Below are positions 8,658 to 17,572 of a DNA stretch of 33,430 nucleotides, piece after piece. Numbering within the stretch: position 1 is the stretch's first letter; each line of letters begins with the position of its first letter. The notes below the pieces were generated by a model. It was not told the origin of the DNA. It saw only the letters and a program-made list of their open reading frames with translations, and did no database searches. A program made the position numbers and the translations under genes. This DNA comes from an uncultured Boseongicola sp. (lineage in GTDB: Bacteria; Pseudomonadota; Alphaproteobacteria; Rhodobacterales; Rhodobacteraceae): NCBI GenBank assembly GCA_938016355.1, contig CALLWO010000127.1, positions 1 through 33,430 on the forward strand, written 5' to 3'.

Positions 8658-9896
8658 ATGAGACTTACTGATCTTGACGTGATTGTCACTGCACCACCAG
8701 CCCCCGGCTGGGGTGGGAGGTATTGGATCCTTGTGAAAGTGACAACCGACACCGGGATCGTCGGCTGGGGCGAATGCTATGCCAGTTCTGTAGGGCCCGT
8801 TGCGATGGAGGCCGTTATTCGCGACGTTTTTGAGCGGCACATGGAGGGTGAAAATCCTGAGAACATCGAAAAGATGTTTCGTCGCGCCTATTCGTCGGGC
8901 TTCACCCAGCGCCCCGACCTCACGGTAATGGGTGCATTTTCAGGCTTGGAAATTGCGTGCTGGGACATCCTTGGCAAGGATCGGGATCGACCGGTGTGGG
9001 CGTTGATCGGGGGTCGGATGAACGACCGTATCCGCGCCTATACCTATTTATATCCACTCGCCCACCATCCCCTGCCAGAGTTTTGGGGCAATGCAGATAT
9101 GGCCGCCGAAGCGGCGATTGACCTTGTGGACCGGGGATATACGGCCGTCAAATTCGACCCCGCCGGCCCGTATACGATGCGGGGCGGTCATCAGCCTGCG
9201 ATGAACGATATCGAGACATCTGCGGCATTTTGCGGAACGATCCGGAAGGCAGTGGGCACGCGGGCGGACCTCTTGTTCGGCACGCACGGTCAATTTTCGA
9301 CAGGCGGCGCTATTCGCATGGCACGAGCCATCGAGCCGTTTTTCCCGCTGTGGTTTGAGGAACCGGTGCCGCCGGACAATACAGAGTCGATGGCCGCGGT
9401 TGCGCGGGCCACCAAGGTGCCTGTTTCAACCGGAGAGCGGCTGACCACAAAGGCAGAGTTTGGCGCGGTCCTGAAGGCTGGTGCTGCCAACATTCTGCAA
9501 CCTGCCCTTGGTCGATCCGGTGGTATCTGGGAGACACGCAAAATCGCCACGTTGGCTGAGGCGTATAACGCCCAAATGGCCCCGCATCTTTATGCGGGCC
9601 CGGTTGAATGGGCGGCGAACATACATCTTGCAACCTCGATCCCAAATATCTTGATGGCCGAGACAATCGAAACGGAGTTCCACGCTGCCCTGATCAAAAA
9701 CACGATCTCGGTCGAAGACGGCTTTGTCCCCGCGCCTGAAGGCGCAGGGTTGGGCATTGACGTCGATGAAGAATTGGCGCGCGCGCATCCTTACACCGGC
9801 ACCGGACTTCACTTACAAATGCAAGATGATCCAATCGACTATGTTGGTCGAAATTTGTTTGAAGGCGGAGCACCCGTTGGAAAATCTCAAGACTAG
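8658..9896 (+). CDS. mandelate racemase/muconate lactonizing enzyme family protein (enolase superfamily)
   Basis: WFEEPVPPDN, STGERLTT, QPALGRSGG, APHLYAGPVEWAAN blocks align to the MR/MLE barrel domain. Confidence 0.9.
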   Translation: MRLTDLDVIVTAPPAPGWGGRYWILVKVTTDTGIVGWGECYASSVGPVAMEAVIRDVFERHMEGENPENIEKMFRRAYSSGFTQRPDLTVMGAFSGLEIACWDILGKDRDRPVWALIGGRMNDRIRAYTYLYPLAHHPLPEFWGNADMAAEAAIDLVDRGYTAVKFDPAGPYTMRGGHQPAMNDIETSAAFCGTIRKAVGTRADLLFGTHGQFSTGGAIRMARAIEPFFPLWFEEPVPPDNTESMAAVARATKVPVSTGERLTTKAEFGAVLKAGAANILQPALGRSGGIWETRKIATLAEAYNAQMAPHLYAGPVEWAANIHLATSIPNILMAETIETEFHAALIKNTISVEDGFVPAPEGAGLGIDVDEELARAHPYTGTGLHLQMQDDPIDYVGRNLFEGGAPVGKSQD

Positions 9897-9905
9897 GCCT
9901 GACGG

Positions 9906-10565
9906 TTACGCCGCTTTCATCCTTGCGCGGTGAGTGGCGATCGCCGTCGAAACATTGTCGAACCATTCAGCGCGGCCATTTTCCAGGATGACGGCTGCAT
10001 CGCATAAACGCTCCAAAAGCGGCAGATTATGCGAGACGACAATTGCGGCGCGGCGCTCCAGACGTGCGTTCAGGAGGGCCTCGCTTTTCTCACGAAACCC
10101 GGCGTCTCCAACGCTGGTCACCTCGTCAATCAGGTAAGTGTCAAAATCGATCCCCATGGAAACCGCAAACGCCAGTCTTGCCTTCATCCCCGAGGAATAG
10201 GTTCTGAACGGCAAAAAGTACTGGTCCCCAAGCTCGGATACTTCGCGCACGAAATCCTCAAGCGCATCGGTGTCGACCCCATAGATCCGGGCTACAAATC
10301 GGGTGTTCTGCCGCCCCGTGAGGTCACCATGAAAACTGCCGGCAAAGCCGATTGGCCAGGACACGCTGCCCCGCACATCAATCTCGCCGTGATCGGGCCT
10401 GAGCGTTCCCGCGATCAGCTTTAGCAAACTCGATTTTCCGCATCCGTTGCGCCCAATAAGGGCCACAGCGCCCCGTGCAGGGAATACGAGGTTCAATTCA
10501 TCCGCGACCGTTTTCTTAGCGGCGCCGGAGTAGAACGACTTTTTGACATCAATGAGCCTGATCAT
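9906..10565 (-). CDS. ABC transporter ATP-binding protein, KpsT-like (polysaccharide export)
   Basis: Walker A GRNGCGKSS, signature YSSGMKARLAFAVS, Walker B TYLIDEVTSVGD; short 219-aa form typical of KpsT. Confidence 0.9.
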   Translation of the reverse strand: MIRLIDVKKSFYSGAAKKTVADELNLVFPARGAVALIGRNGCGKSSLLKLIAGTLRPDHGEIDVRGSVSWPIGFAGSFHGDLTGRQNTRFVARIYGVDTDALEDFVREVSELGDQYFLPFRTYSSGMKARLAFAVSMGIDFDTYLIDEVTSVGDAGFREKSEALLNARLERRAAIVVSHNLPLLERLCDAAVILENGRAEWFDNVSTAIATHRARMKAA

Positions 10566-11734
10566 CGGCGATCACGCAGGCTGTAATAGACCAAGACCAG
10601 TACCGCCCATGCGCCACCTAAGAACAAAAACCCCAAAGCAAGTATGACCACACGGTCGGGGAATTGTGCCGTTTCCGCGAGCGTGGGTTTGATGTGCGCG
10701 GCGAGGTAACGGCTTTTCCGGCGTGCTTCTGCTTGCGCGGCATCGTATGTCGCAAGCGCCGCCGTATAAGCTTGTTCGGCGAATTCTCGGTCCACCGCGA
10801 GACGCTCGTATTCAGACATGAGCGACGCATAATCAGAGCCATCCCCCGCTTCGCCACCAAAACCAAGATTTCGTCGCTCGTTGTCGATGCGTGCCTCAAT
10901 CAAGCTGATGCGTCGATCCGCTTGGGTCAGTCTTGGGTCTGCAGCTCGTGTGCTTTCGCGAAGAAGATCTGCATCGATCAAAGCAACGGCAAGTTGTTGT
11001 TCCAACATCGAAAGCAGACCCATTTGCCCTTGCAGATCGACAGCCGGGTCCACGATTTGTGTACGGGAGCGAAAAGCGGTCAGTTCTGCGCGCGCTTCTT
11101 TCATTCGCTCGAAAGCCAACGCCAACTCGCCGCGTGCAAATTCGGTTGTGTCGTCTTGGGCGATCTGTGAGAGCGTCTCGACCAAGCGCGCGGACTCGCC
11201 ATAAATTGCGGCCGCGATTGAACGTGCGTCTTCGGGATCAAATGCCCGCGTCGTGACCTGGATCAGTCCTGTTCCGGGATCGAAGTTGACGTGAACCATC
11301 CGCGACCAATAGTCATGCAGGTCTTCGATCGAGCTTCCGGGCTTGAGACGAAACACCGGGTCGGAGACGGGGCGTGCATACATTTCCCGCAAGCCAAGCG
11401 CGATATCCAGCGTGCTGACGATTTCTTGGCTTGCGATATATTCATGCAGGATTTCAGCGTCGAGCGAACCCGACGAGGAGAAATCTGCGATACCCCCCAG
11501 AAGATCAAGCGGCGTCGAAATTTCGTCTTTTCGAACAGAGAACGCGACGGTCGAGGCAAATTGGTCCGCGGCGCGCGTGTATAGATAGACCGCGCCGATT
11601 GCCACAGGGGCCACTACCAGAAAAAGAAAAGACGCGGCGACGAACCCGTGTCGTTTTCGAACGCGCGCGCGCGGTGCCACCGGATTCAAGTGAGTGATCT
11701 CGGGAGCCGTTTGGAGCGTTGCTTGATTAACCAT
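10562..11734 (-). CDS. capsule polysaccharide export inner-membrane protein, KpsE/Wzz-like
   Basis: N- and C-terminal TM segments around a coiled-coil region; overlaps kpsT-like start by 4 nt. Start ambiguous: ATG 11734 or TTG 11758. Confidence 0.82.
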   Translation of the reverse strand: MVNQATLQTAPEITHLNPVAPRARVRKRHGFVAASFLFLVVAPVAIGAVYLYTRAADQFASTVAFSVRKDEISTPLDLLGGIADFSSSGSLDAEILHEYIASQEIVSTLDIALGLREMYARPVSDPVFRLKPGSSIEDLHDYWSRMVHVNFDPGTGLIQVTTRAFDPEDARSIAAAIYGESARLVETLSQIAQDDTTEFARGELALAFERMKEARAELTAFRSRTQIVDPAVDLQGQMGLLSMLEQQLAVALIDADLLRESTRAADPRLTQADRRISLIEARIDNERRNLGFGGEAGDGSDYASLMSEYERLAVDREFAEQAYTAALATYDAAQAEARRKSRYLAAHIKPTLAETAQFPDRVVILALGFLFLGGAWAVLVLVYYSLRDRR

Positions 11735-11798
11735 GAATTCGGTTGTCGCGAATTCCAATTAATACCGCGTAAAGAAACTCAAGATAAACGCTACCTCC

Positions 11799-12629
11799 AT
11801 GAGTGACGTCCCTTCACACGGCTTTGAGTTGAATGCACAGAGATTGCCGGTGCTCGTGCAGACACAGAGCTTCCAGTCCTTTCGGACAATCGGCGCGTTG
11901 TGTCTGCGTGAAATGGCGACGACGTACGGGCGAAGCCCTGGCGGTTGGCTCTGGGCCATCATTGAGCCTTTGGCTGCCATCATGTTGTTATCGTTTATCT
12001 TTTCAATTGCCTTTCGCGCACCTCCCCTTGGGTTGAGCTTTCCACTTTTCTACGCCAGCGGATATCTTCCGTTTGTTGTTTTCCATGAGTTAAGCCAAAA
12101 AACCGCGACGTCGCTCCGGTTCTCAAAACCACTTCTTAACTTTGGCGTTGTGACACTTTTGGACGCGATCCTTGCGCGATTACTTTTGAACACTCTGACT
12201 TACATCCTAGTCTTAGGTATTGTGCTGTCGGGGTTTGTTTTACCAAGCGATTCTGGGGCCGATGTTAACTTTGGTCGGTTAATTCTAGCCTGCTCTATGG
12301 CGTTTTTCCTGGCGGCGGGCGTTGGCATTTTGAATTGCTACTTATTTAGCGCGTTTCCAGCCTGGGAGCGTTTATGGGCGATCGCTATGCGCCCCATGTT
12401 CATTGTGTCCGGCGTGATTTTCCTTCTTGAAGATGTGCCTTTGAACCTTCAGCCGATCGCGGCACTAAACCCGCTTTTTCATGTTACCGGCGCGATGCGG
12501 TCCGCGATATATTCGGGTTATGAGCCAGAGTATTTGGCACCATTTTACGTCTTTGGCATCGCGCTCGTCTCTGCCGTTTTTGGACTTCTCTTGCTTAGAA
12601 ACTTTCAGAACGAATTACGCCAGTCATGA
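11799..12629 (+). CDS. ABC-2 type polysaccharide export permease, KpsM-like
   Basis: LCLREMATTYGRSPGGWLWAIIEPL is typical of KpsM-like N-termini; six hydrophobic segments. Confidence 0.88.
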   Translation: MSDVPSHGFELNAQRLPVLVQTQSFQSFRTIGALCLREMATTYGRSPGGWLWAIIEPLAAIMLLSFIFSIAFRAPPLGLSFPLFYASGYLPFVVFHELSQKTATSLRFSKPLLNFGVVTLLDAILARLLLNTLTYILVLGIVLSGFVLPSDSGADVNFGRLILACSMAFFLAAGVGILNCYLFSAFPAWERLWAIAMRPMFIVSGVIFLLEDVPLNLQPIAALNPLFHVTGAMRSAIYSGYEPEYLAPFYVFGIALVSAVFGLLLLRNFQNELRQS

Positions 12630-13600
12630 TGTTCGTTTCCACTCTAGTCGCGCACCCAAAACCCAATCCGTCACGATGTTCGGAATACGATCACGTGACG
12701 ATTTTGATGGCGACCTACAACGGCGAACGCTTCATTCAGGAGCAGCTGGACAGTATTGCGGGGCAAACTCACACGAACTGGTCGCTCATCATTTCCGACG
12801 ACGGATCGACAGACCGCACATTCGACATCGTTTCGGCGTTCCGCCGGGAGCAGTCACAGCACCGCATTACAATATTGCGTGGCCCACAAAAGGGCTTTGC
12901 CCAGAACTTTCTATCGTTGCTGCGTGCATCTGGCGCTTCGTCGTATGTGGCTTTTGCAGACCAAGACGACGTTTGGTTTCCCGACAAGCTCGCCCGAGCG
13001 GTCCAACAACTTGAGAGGCAAGACGGCCCCGCGATTTATGGGTCAAGGACGTGTATTACAGATATCGCGTTGCGGGTTTCTTTTGAATCCATCGAATTTT
13101 CGCGCCCAAAGACGTTTGAAAACGCGCTTGTTCAAAATGTCGCCGGCGGAAATACGATGGTTATCAACCGACATGCGTTGAACATTCTTCAACCCGCAAG
13201 CCTTACCGCCACTTCAATCGTGTCCCATGATTGGTGGTGCTATCAGATGGTTACGGGAGGTGGCGGGAGGTTTCTTTATGATGTTCGACCGACGCTGCTG
13301 TATCGCCAACACGGCAGAAATCTGATCGGCAAGAACACCGGTGTGATTGCGTCATTGAAACGTGTATCTCGCATCGTGGATGGGCAATTCTCGAACTGGA
13401 TTGATTGCCAGATTGAGGCCCTTTCGAGTGCCCAAAAGTGGCTCACGCCCGAGGCCAATGCCCGCGTAAGGCGTCTCAGAGAAATGCGGAAACTTTCACT
13501 GCTCGAACGCTTGGTTTCATTTAAAACTTCGGGGATTCGTCGACAAACACGGCGCGGGAATTTGGCGCTTTGGGCGACGGTTCTCTTTAACAAGCTCTAA
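12626..13600 (+). CDS. glycosyltransferase family 2 protein
   Basis: VTILMATYNGERFIQEQLDSIAGQTHTNWSLIISDDGSTDRT and ADQDDVW; ATGATG overlap with kpsM stop. Confidence 0.9.
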   Translation: MMFVSTLVAHPKPNPSRCSEYDHVTILMATYNGERFIQEQLDSIAGQTHTNWSLIISDDGSTDRTFDIVSAFRREQSQHRITILRGPQKGFAQNFLSLLRASGASSYVAFADQDDVWFPDKLARAVQQLERQDGPAIYGSRTCITDIALRVSFESIEFSRPKTFENALVQNVAGGNTMVINRHALNILQPASLTATSIVSHDWWCYQMVTGGGGRFLYDVRPTLLYRQHGRNLIGKNTGVIASLKRVSRIVDGQFSNWIDCQIEALSSAQKWLTPEANARVRRLREMRKLSLLERLVSFKTSGIRRQTRRGNLALWATVLFNKL

Positions 13601-14403
13601 AGTCTAATTGTGGACGCCCTTGCGCGATGCGGAGTTCGGATTGCGTGTCTTACCCGGTTGATCTTGCGCAATCTGAGACGCGAAAATGTGCGGATCAGAA
13701 TGAAGATGTCCAAGCGCAATGATTGGTTTTCTTGGTATATTCTATCTAAGCGGGCCTTGATCGGGATGCAGGCCCTGCAGTAGACCGTGTCCGTTTCACT
13801 TTCTGTACGGCAATCCGCCAACAATCGAGCCTCGCGACGATGAATTGTTATTGTCGACAGCCCTGTAATTCCGGGCTTGGACCGTAAGACATCGCGGTAA
13901 AGTTCTGGGTATTTCAGAACGTACTTTTTCAGCGGTGGCCGAGGGCCGATCAACCGGATGTCGCCCTTAATAAGGTTGTAAATCTGAGGCAGCTCATCAA
14001 GGCGGGTCCGTCGGGCAAATTCCCCAAAGGCCGTAACCTTTTTCGCCATATGCCCGCCTAGCACGGATGGATCCTTCTCAAGATCTACATCCATAGTGCG
14101 CAATTTCCACAATATAAAAGATTGTGTCGGCTCCCTCATCCTCTCAGAACCATAAAACAGCGGCCGCCCCTGGATCAGAAGCGCTATTGGCAGGATGACA
14201 AAGAGAACCGCGGCTACAAACGGGAGTAGCAAAACTGCAATAAGTCGGTCTGGAAGCCCCCGGCGCGCGGACATCAGTAAGGGCGTACGCCTCTTGGCGT
14301 TGTCAACAAGGCTCGGCATTCGTTCCATGGAGAAAATCGGATTGTGCGTTGAATTAATTGAATTATTCACACTGGCGGGAGTGTCGCTTCCAAGATTCAT
14401 CAT
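13597..14403 (-). CDS. sugar (undecaprenyl-phosphate hexose-1-P) transferase, WcaJ/ExoY type
   Basis: KLRTMDVD, RRTRLDELPQIYNLIKGDIRLIGPRPPL, SKPGITGL motifs of bacterial sugar transferases. Confidence 0.9.
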   Translation of the reverse strand: MMNLGSDTPASVNNSINSTHNPIFSMERMPSLVDNAKRRTPLLMSARRGLPDRLIAVLLLPFVAAVLFVILPIALLIQGRPLFYGSERMREPTQSFILWKLRTMDVDLEKDPSVLGGHMAKKVTAFGEFARRTRLDELPQIYNLIKGDIRLIGPRPPLKKYVLKYPELYRDVLRSKPGITGLSTITIHRREARLLADCRTESETDTVYCRACIPIKARLDRIYQENQSLRLDIFILIRTFSRLRLRKINRVRHAIRTPHRARASTIRL

Positions 14404-16697
14404 GCAATTTCCGGGAACGATACAGGGTTTTGAGCGAGCTCCTGCGACAGGGCAGTCACCATCTTATCCAGCGTTGGCCCCAGAGAACTAAGGTCCAAAC
14501 CGCCGTTGCCTTCAATATTTGGCCCGAGCTTCATTGCTTGTCGCAAGCCGGATGCGATTTCGCCCGCACTTGGCCCTACGCTGATCAAATTTTCACTTAA
14601 ACCGCAGAGATTCTTATTGGAAAAACTATTCGTCACCACCCGGACACCCGAAGCGGCCATTTCCAACGGCGGATGACTTGGATGCGGTGACAACATCAGC
14701 GACAGGCCAACATCGACGGACCTCAAAAACTCCGGATAATCGCACCACGGGATTTTGCCGAAGCTACGGAGTCTGTGGCCTTCCAAAAATTCGATGTCGT
14801 CGTGCATAAGGCCGACGCTCACGAGCTCAATTTGGTCCGGGGTTAACTTTGAGTCTGTCAGGAACTTCCCGATGCTTTCGATTGCAAGCGGGAACAAATT
14901 GCGAGCTACTTCCGGACGGCCGTAGAGCGCAAAGCGCGTGCGCTTACCCCGAGCTTTTGATCGCTGACACTTATATCGATCGACATCGATCGAAGGACGA
15001 AAATGAAAATCAAAAGCCGAGTTTTGATAAAAGCCTTGAGATGCAAAATAGTCGCGTAGAATACCAGTGTTGAAGATCGGGATCGCTTCCAGCCGATAAC
15101 TGTCGAGGGCCCCGGCGTATTCTGCGCCCCATGGATAGAAACCTGGCTCAAAGTCCTGGATCAAATAGTAGATTTTCTTGAAGAAGATCTTTTCGGACTT
15201 CAGAATTTCACTCGCAAGATGTGCCGTCCACCAGGCCGTCGCCATCAGCCTGTCTTGTGGGGAACAGTCGAACCGGGCTGTCGTCAGTCCACAATGCACT
15301 GTGATCTTTTCGGCCAACCATCGTTCGTCCGGGTGTGCCCGATCAAGTATGAACTGCAACGTTCTGTCGGAGTTCGCGACGGGCAGATCGGTGGCAACAA
15401 ATGCGACGCGGTGACCCCTTCTCGCCAGTCCAATTCCGATGTCGATTGCGGTGGCAATTCCGGCGAATATTTCGGACGGGTTAAGACTCGGAACCAAGAC
15501 GACGAACCGGCCTTCCATATTTTCGTCAATTGAAATTTCAAACTGCGGTTTGGCTCGACGATCTTCAAAAGACCCTGCGCTTACAGATGCAGACTTTGAT
15601 TTTGAAAGGTGTCGAATTTCGCCAGGTTGCGCACCGGGCGCGATCGCAAAGATCTTCTTATCGAAGTCAGACAAAGCCGAGATTGTACCGTCTTTGAGAG
15701 TTTTTCGCACAGCAGCGACCAAGCGCGCAACTCGGACAAGGAAGTACAGCAAGGATTGATAAGCAATGTCCCATTGCCCTGACGCGCAAAGGCGCGCGGC
15801 ATCATATAAGTGCGGAACTCCGATTTTTCGACGAGACAGATAAGGTTTCAGTGGATTTAGACGGCGTCGTTTCAGATCGCCTGCGCCCGCCGCGACGATC
15901 TCTTCCATGCGAATATACAGGCTTTTAGCAAGGTATGAAGAGACCCCATAACAACCGACCCAATGGCGCATCCAAGCTTTGGATCCAAGGGGAGGTCGCG
16001 TGGCCTTAGTCATTACTGAGCCGACCACATTGTCTTCGTGCTGGCGATATTTGACCAATGCTTCATCGAGAAACTCAATGCCATTGAGGGACTCCGCGAC
16101 GAGCGCCGTCCACAGATCATGGTGGAAAAACATGCCGGATTGAGTTGGAAACGGGAGCGCGGCGCGGGCCGTTTCTCTAGTGAATATCGCGCACATGCCC
16201 GTGACTGAGTTTCTGAGCAGAAGATCCCGCAAACCTGCGCGTTTCTGACGACGCTCCAATCGAAACAAGGAGGCGTGTAAGACATTTGTCTCGGCATCGA
16301 CGACTTCTGCATCACAATGCACCAAGGACACGCCGGTTTCGCGCAATCGTCGTGCACTTCGTGCCAATTTTTCGTCGACCCAAAGATCGTCTTGATCGCA
16401 GAACGCAAAAAGCGCGTTTTCAGGTGCCAGCTTTAGCGCTTCATCAAGGCCAATTTCAAAACTCTTGTAGGAAGGTGTGGGATTGGTTGGCTCGACAAGA
16501 AATGGGTTGATTTGATGGTTGTCGCATATCCGCCTGACCAATTTTGCGGACGCACAATCGGCGATCACGACAACAAGGCGCGAAATTTTCGTGGACTGAT
16601 TGGCCAAAGACTGTACCTGCGCGTCAAGATAACCGGCATCTGGTGAATAGACTGCCATGACAACATAAATCGGGGCGTGGATTGCGTCTTCCTTCAT
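14400..16697 (-). CDS. bifunctional glycosyltransferase: N-terminal GT2 domain plus C-terminal WsaF-like/GT4-type domain
   Basis: N-term YVVMAVYSPDAGYLDAQVQSLANQS... and FCDQDDLWVDEKLARSA; C-term YYLIQDFEPGFYPWGAEYAGALDSY... and SPHPSHPPLEMAASGVRVVTN. Start at ATG 16697 (4-nt overlap with upstream gene) preferred over 16754. Confidence 0.85.
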   Translation of the reverse strand: MKEDAIHAPIYVVMAVYSPDAGYLDAQVQSLANQSTKISRLVVVIADCASAKLVRRICDNHQINPFLVEPTNPTPSYKSFEIGLDEALKLAPENALFAFCDQDDLWVDEKLARSARRLRETGVSLVHCDAEVVDAETNVLHASLFRLERRQKRAGLRDLLLRNSVTGMCAIFTRETARAALPFPTQSGMFFHHDLWTALVAESLNGIEFLDEALVKYRQHEDNVVGSVMTKATRPPLGSKAWMRHWVGCYGVSSYLAKSLYIRMEEIVAAGAGDLKRRRLNPLKPYLSRRKIGVPHLYDAARLCASGQWDIAYQSLLYFLVRVARLVAAVRKTLKDGTISALSDFDKKIFAIAPGAQPGEIRHLSKSKSASVSAGSFEDRRAKPQFEISIDENMEGRFVVLVPSLNPSEIFAGIATAIDIGIGLARRGHRVAFVATDLPVANSDRTLQFILDRAHPDERWLAEKITVHCGLTTARFDCSPQDRLMATAWWTAHLASEILKSEKIFFKKIYYLIQDFEPGFYPWGAEYAGALDSYRLEAIPIFNTGILRDYFASQGFYQNSAFDFHFRPSIDVDRYKCQRSKARGKRTRFALYGRPEVARNLFPLAIESIGKFLTDSKLTPDQIELVSVGLMHDDIEFLEGHRLRSFGKIPWCDYPEFLRSVDVGLSLMLSPHPSHPPLEMAASGVRVVTNSFSNKNLCGLSENLISVGPSAGEIASGLRQAMKLGPNIEGNGGLDLSSLGPTLDKMVTALSQELAQNPVSFPEIA

Positions 16698-17545
16698 GAG
16701 ATCTGCCCTAAAGCGCGGCCTGCATCCAGGGAGTGCACGCGTCTCCACAACCATTGATCAAGCAGGGTTCTTTTTCCCAATATTTGTCTGACAATTAGAT
16801 TTGAGGTGTCGATTTTTCGAAGCGATTTTGCGGCATTAATCCTTGTATCGCTGAAACTGAGATCGATACCGGTGCCTTTGCTTAAAAGAGCCAATCCATT
16901 TTTCAGGTCGTCCTGCCGGATCACGTAGTCAAATCGTTTCAATGCGGCTGAGACGTGTCGACGATCCCCGAGCGACAAGGCACGCTGCGAGACGACGTCT
17001 CGCTGCCCCGACATCAGAAAGTATCTGGCCTGACAATTATCGAACAGGCGTGTTTCAATCCCCGAAAGGTTTGTCAGAAAATCGTCAAGCTGCCCAATCT
17101 CGCCAATATCCGAGGCCCCAATTTTGTCCACAACCCGGCGATGGGCTTCGTCCAAAGCCAGATACTCGCGACGCTTGTCGGGGCGATTGTAGTGATCAAG
17201 CCATTGAATATGCGAGGCGAGATGTTCGATCGGATCTCGAAGAATGGTTGCCATTTGGAACTTAGGTGCAAGATCACCGGCGATATCGTTCCACAGACCA
17301 AGCATGACATGGCCGGAGAAGAACGTGACGCCACGATCAAGGGCGGCCTTCAAATCGGTTCGGTTGCCAATCGACAGTTCAATATGTGTGGCGCAATACT
17401 GAGGTCCGAGAAGGACTTCAAACCGACGGTTCAAATACGACCCCGCCGTTTTTGCGATATGCATGAAGAATATAGGCGTATCTAAGCGTGTGTTTTCGAC
17501 ACGCGGCAGGTGTTCAGATTGATCCACACATTCTGTGTTTGGCAC
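16694..17545 (-). CDS. sulfotransferase family protein
   Basis: PAPS-binding-like loop FFMHIAKTAGSYLNRRF and LRDPIEHLASHIQWLDHY; GTG start. Confidence 0.8.
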   Translation of the reverse strand: MPNTECVDQSEHLPRVENTRLDTPIFFMHIAKTAGSYLNRRFEVLLGPQYCATHIELSIGNRTDLKAALDRGVTFFSGHVMLGLWNDIAGDLAPKFQMATILRDPIEHLASHIQWLDHYNRPDKRREYLALDEAHRRVVDKIGASDIGEIGQLDDFLTNLSGIETRLFDNCQARYFLMSGQRDVVSQRALSLGDRRHVSAALKRFDYVIRQDDLKNGLALLSKGTGIDLSFSDTRINAAKSLRKIDTSNLIVRQILGKRTLLDQWLWRRVHSLDAGRALGQIS

Positions 17546-17572
17546 GTGGCGCCTTTCTAGAATTTTCTTCTA

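Noticed and set aside
9933-9942. AGTGGCGATC is repeated at 20421-20430 across the tRNA-Arg 3' end, flanking the polysaccharide locus like att direct repeats
   Set aside because: Only 10 bp, lies inside the kpsT-like coding sequence, does not extend convincingly, and no integrase or excision genes are present; a chance match is plausible.
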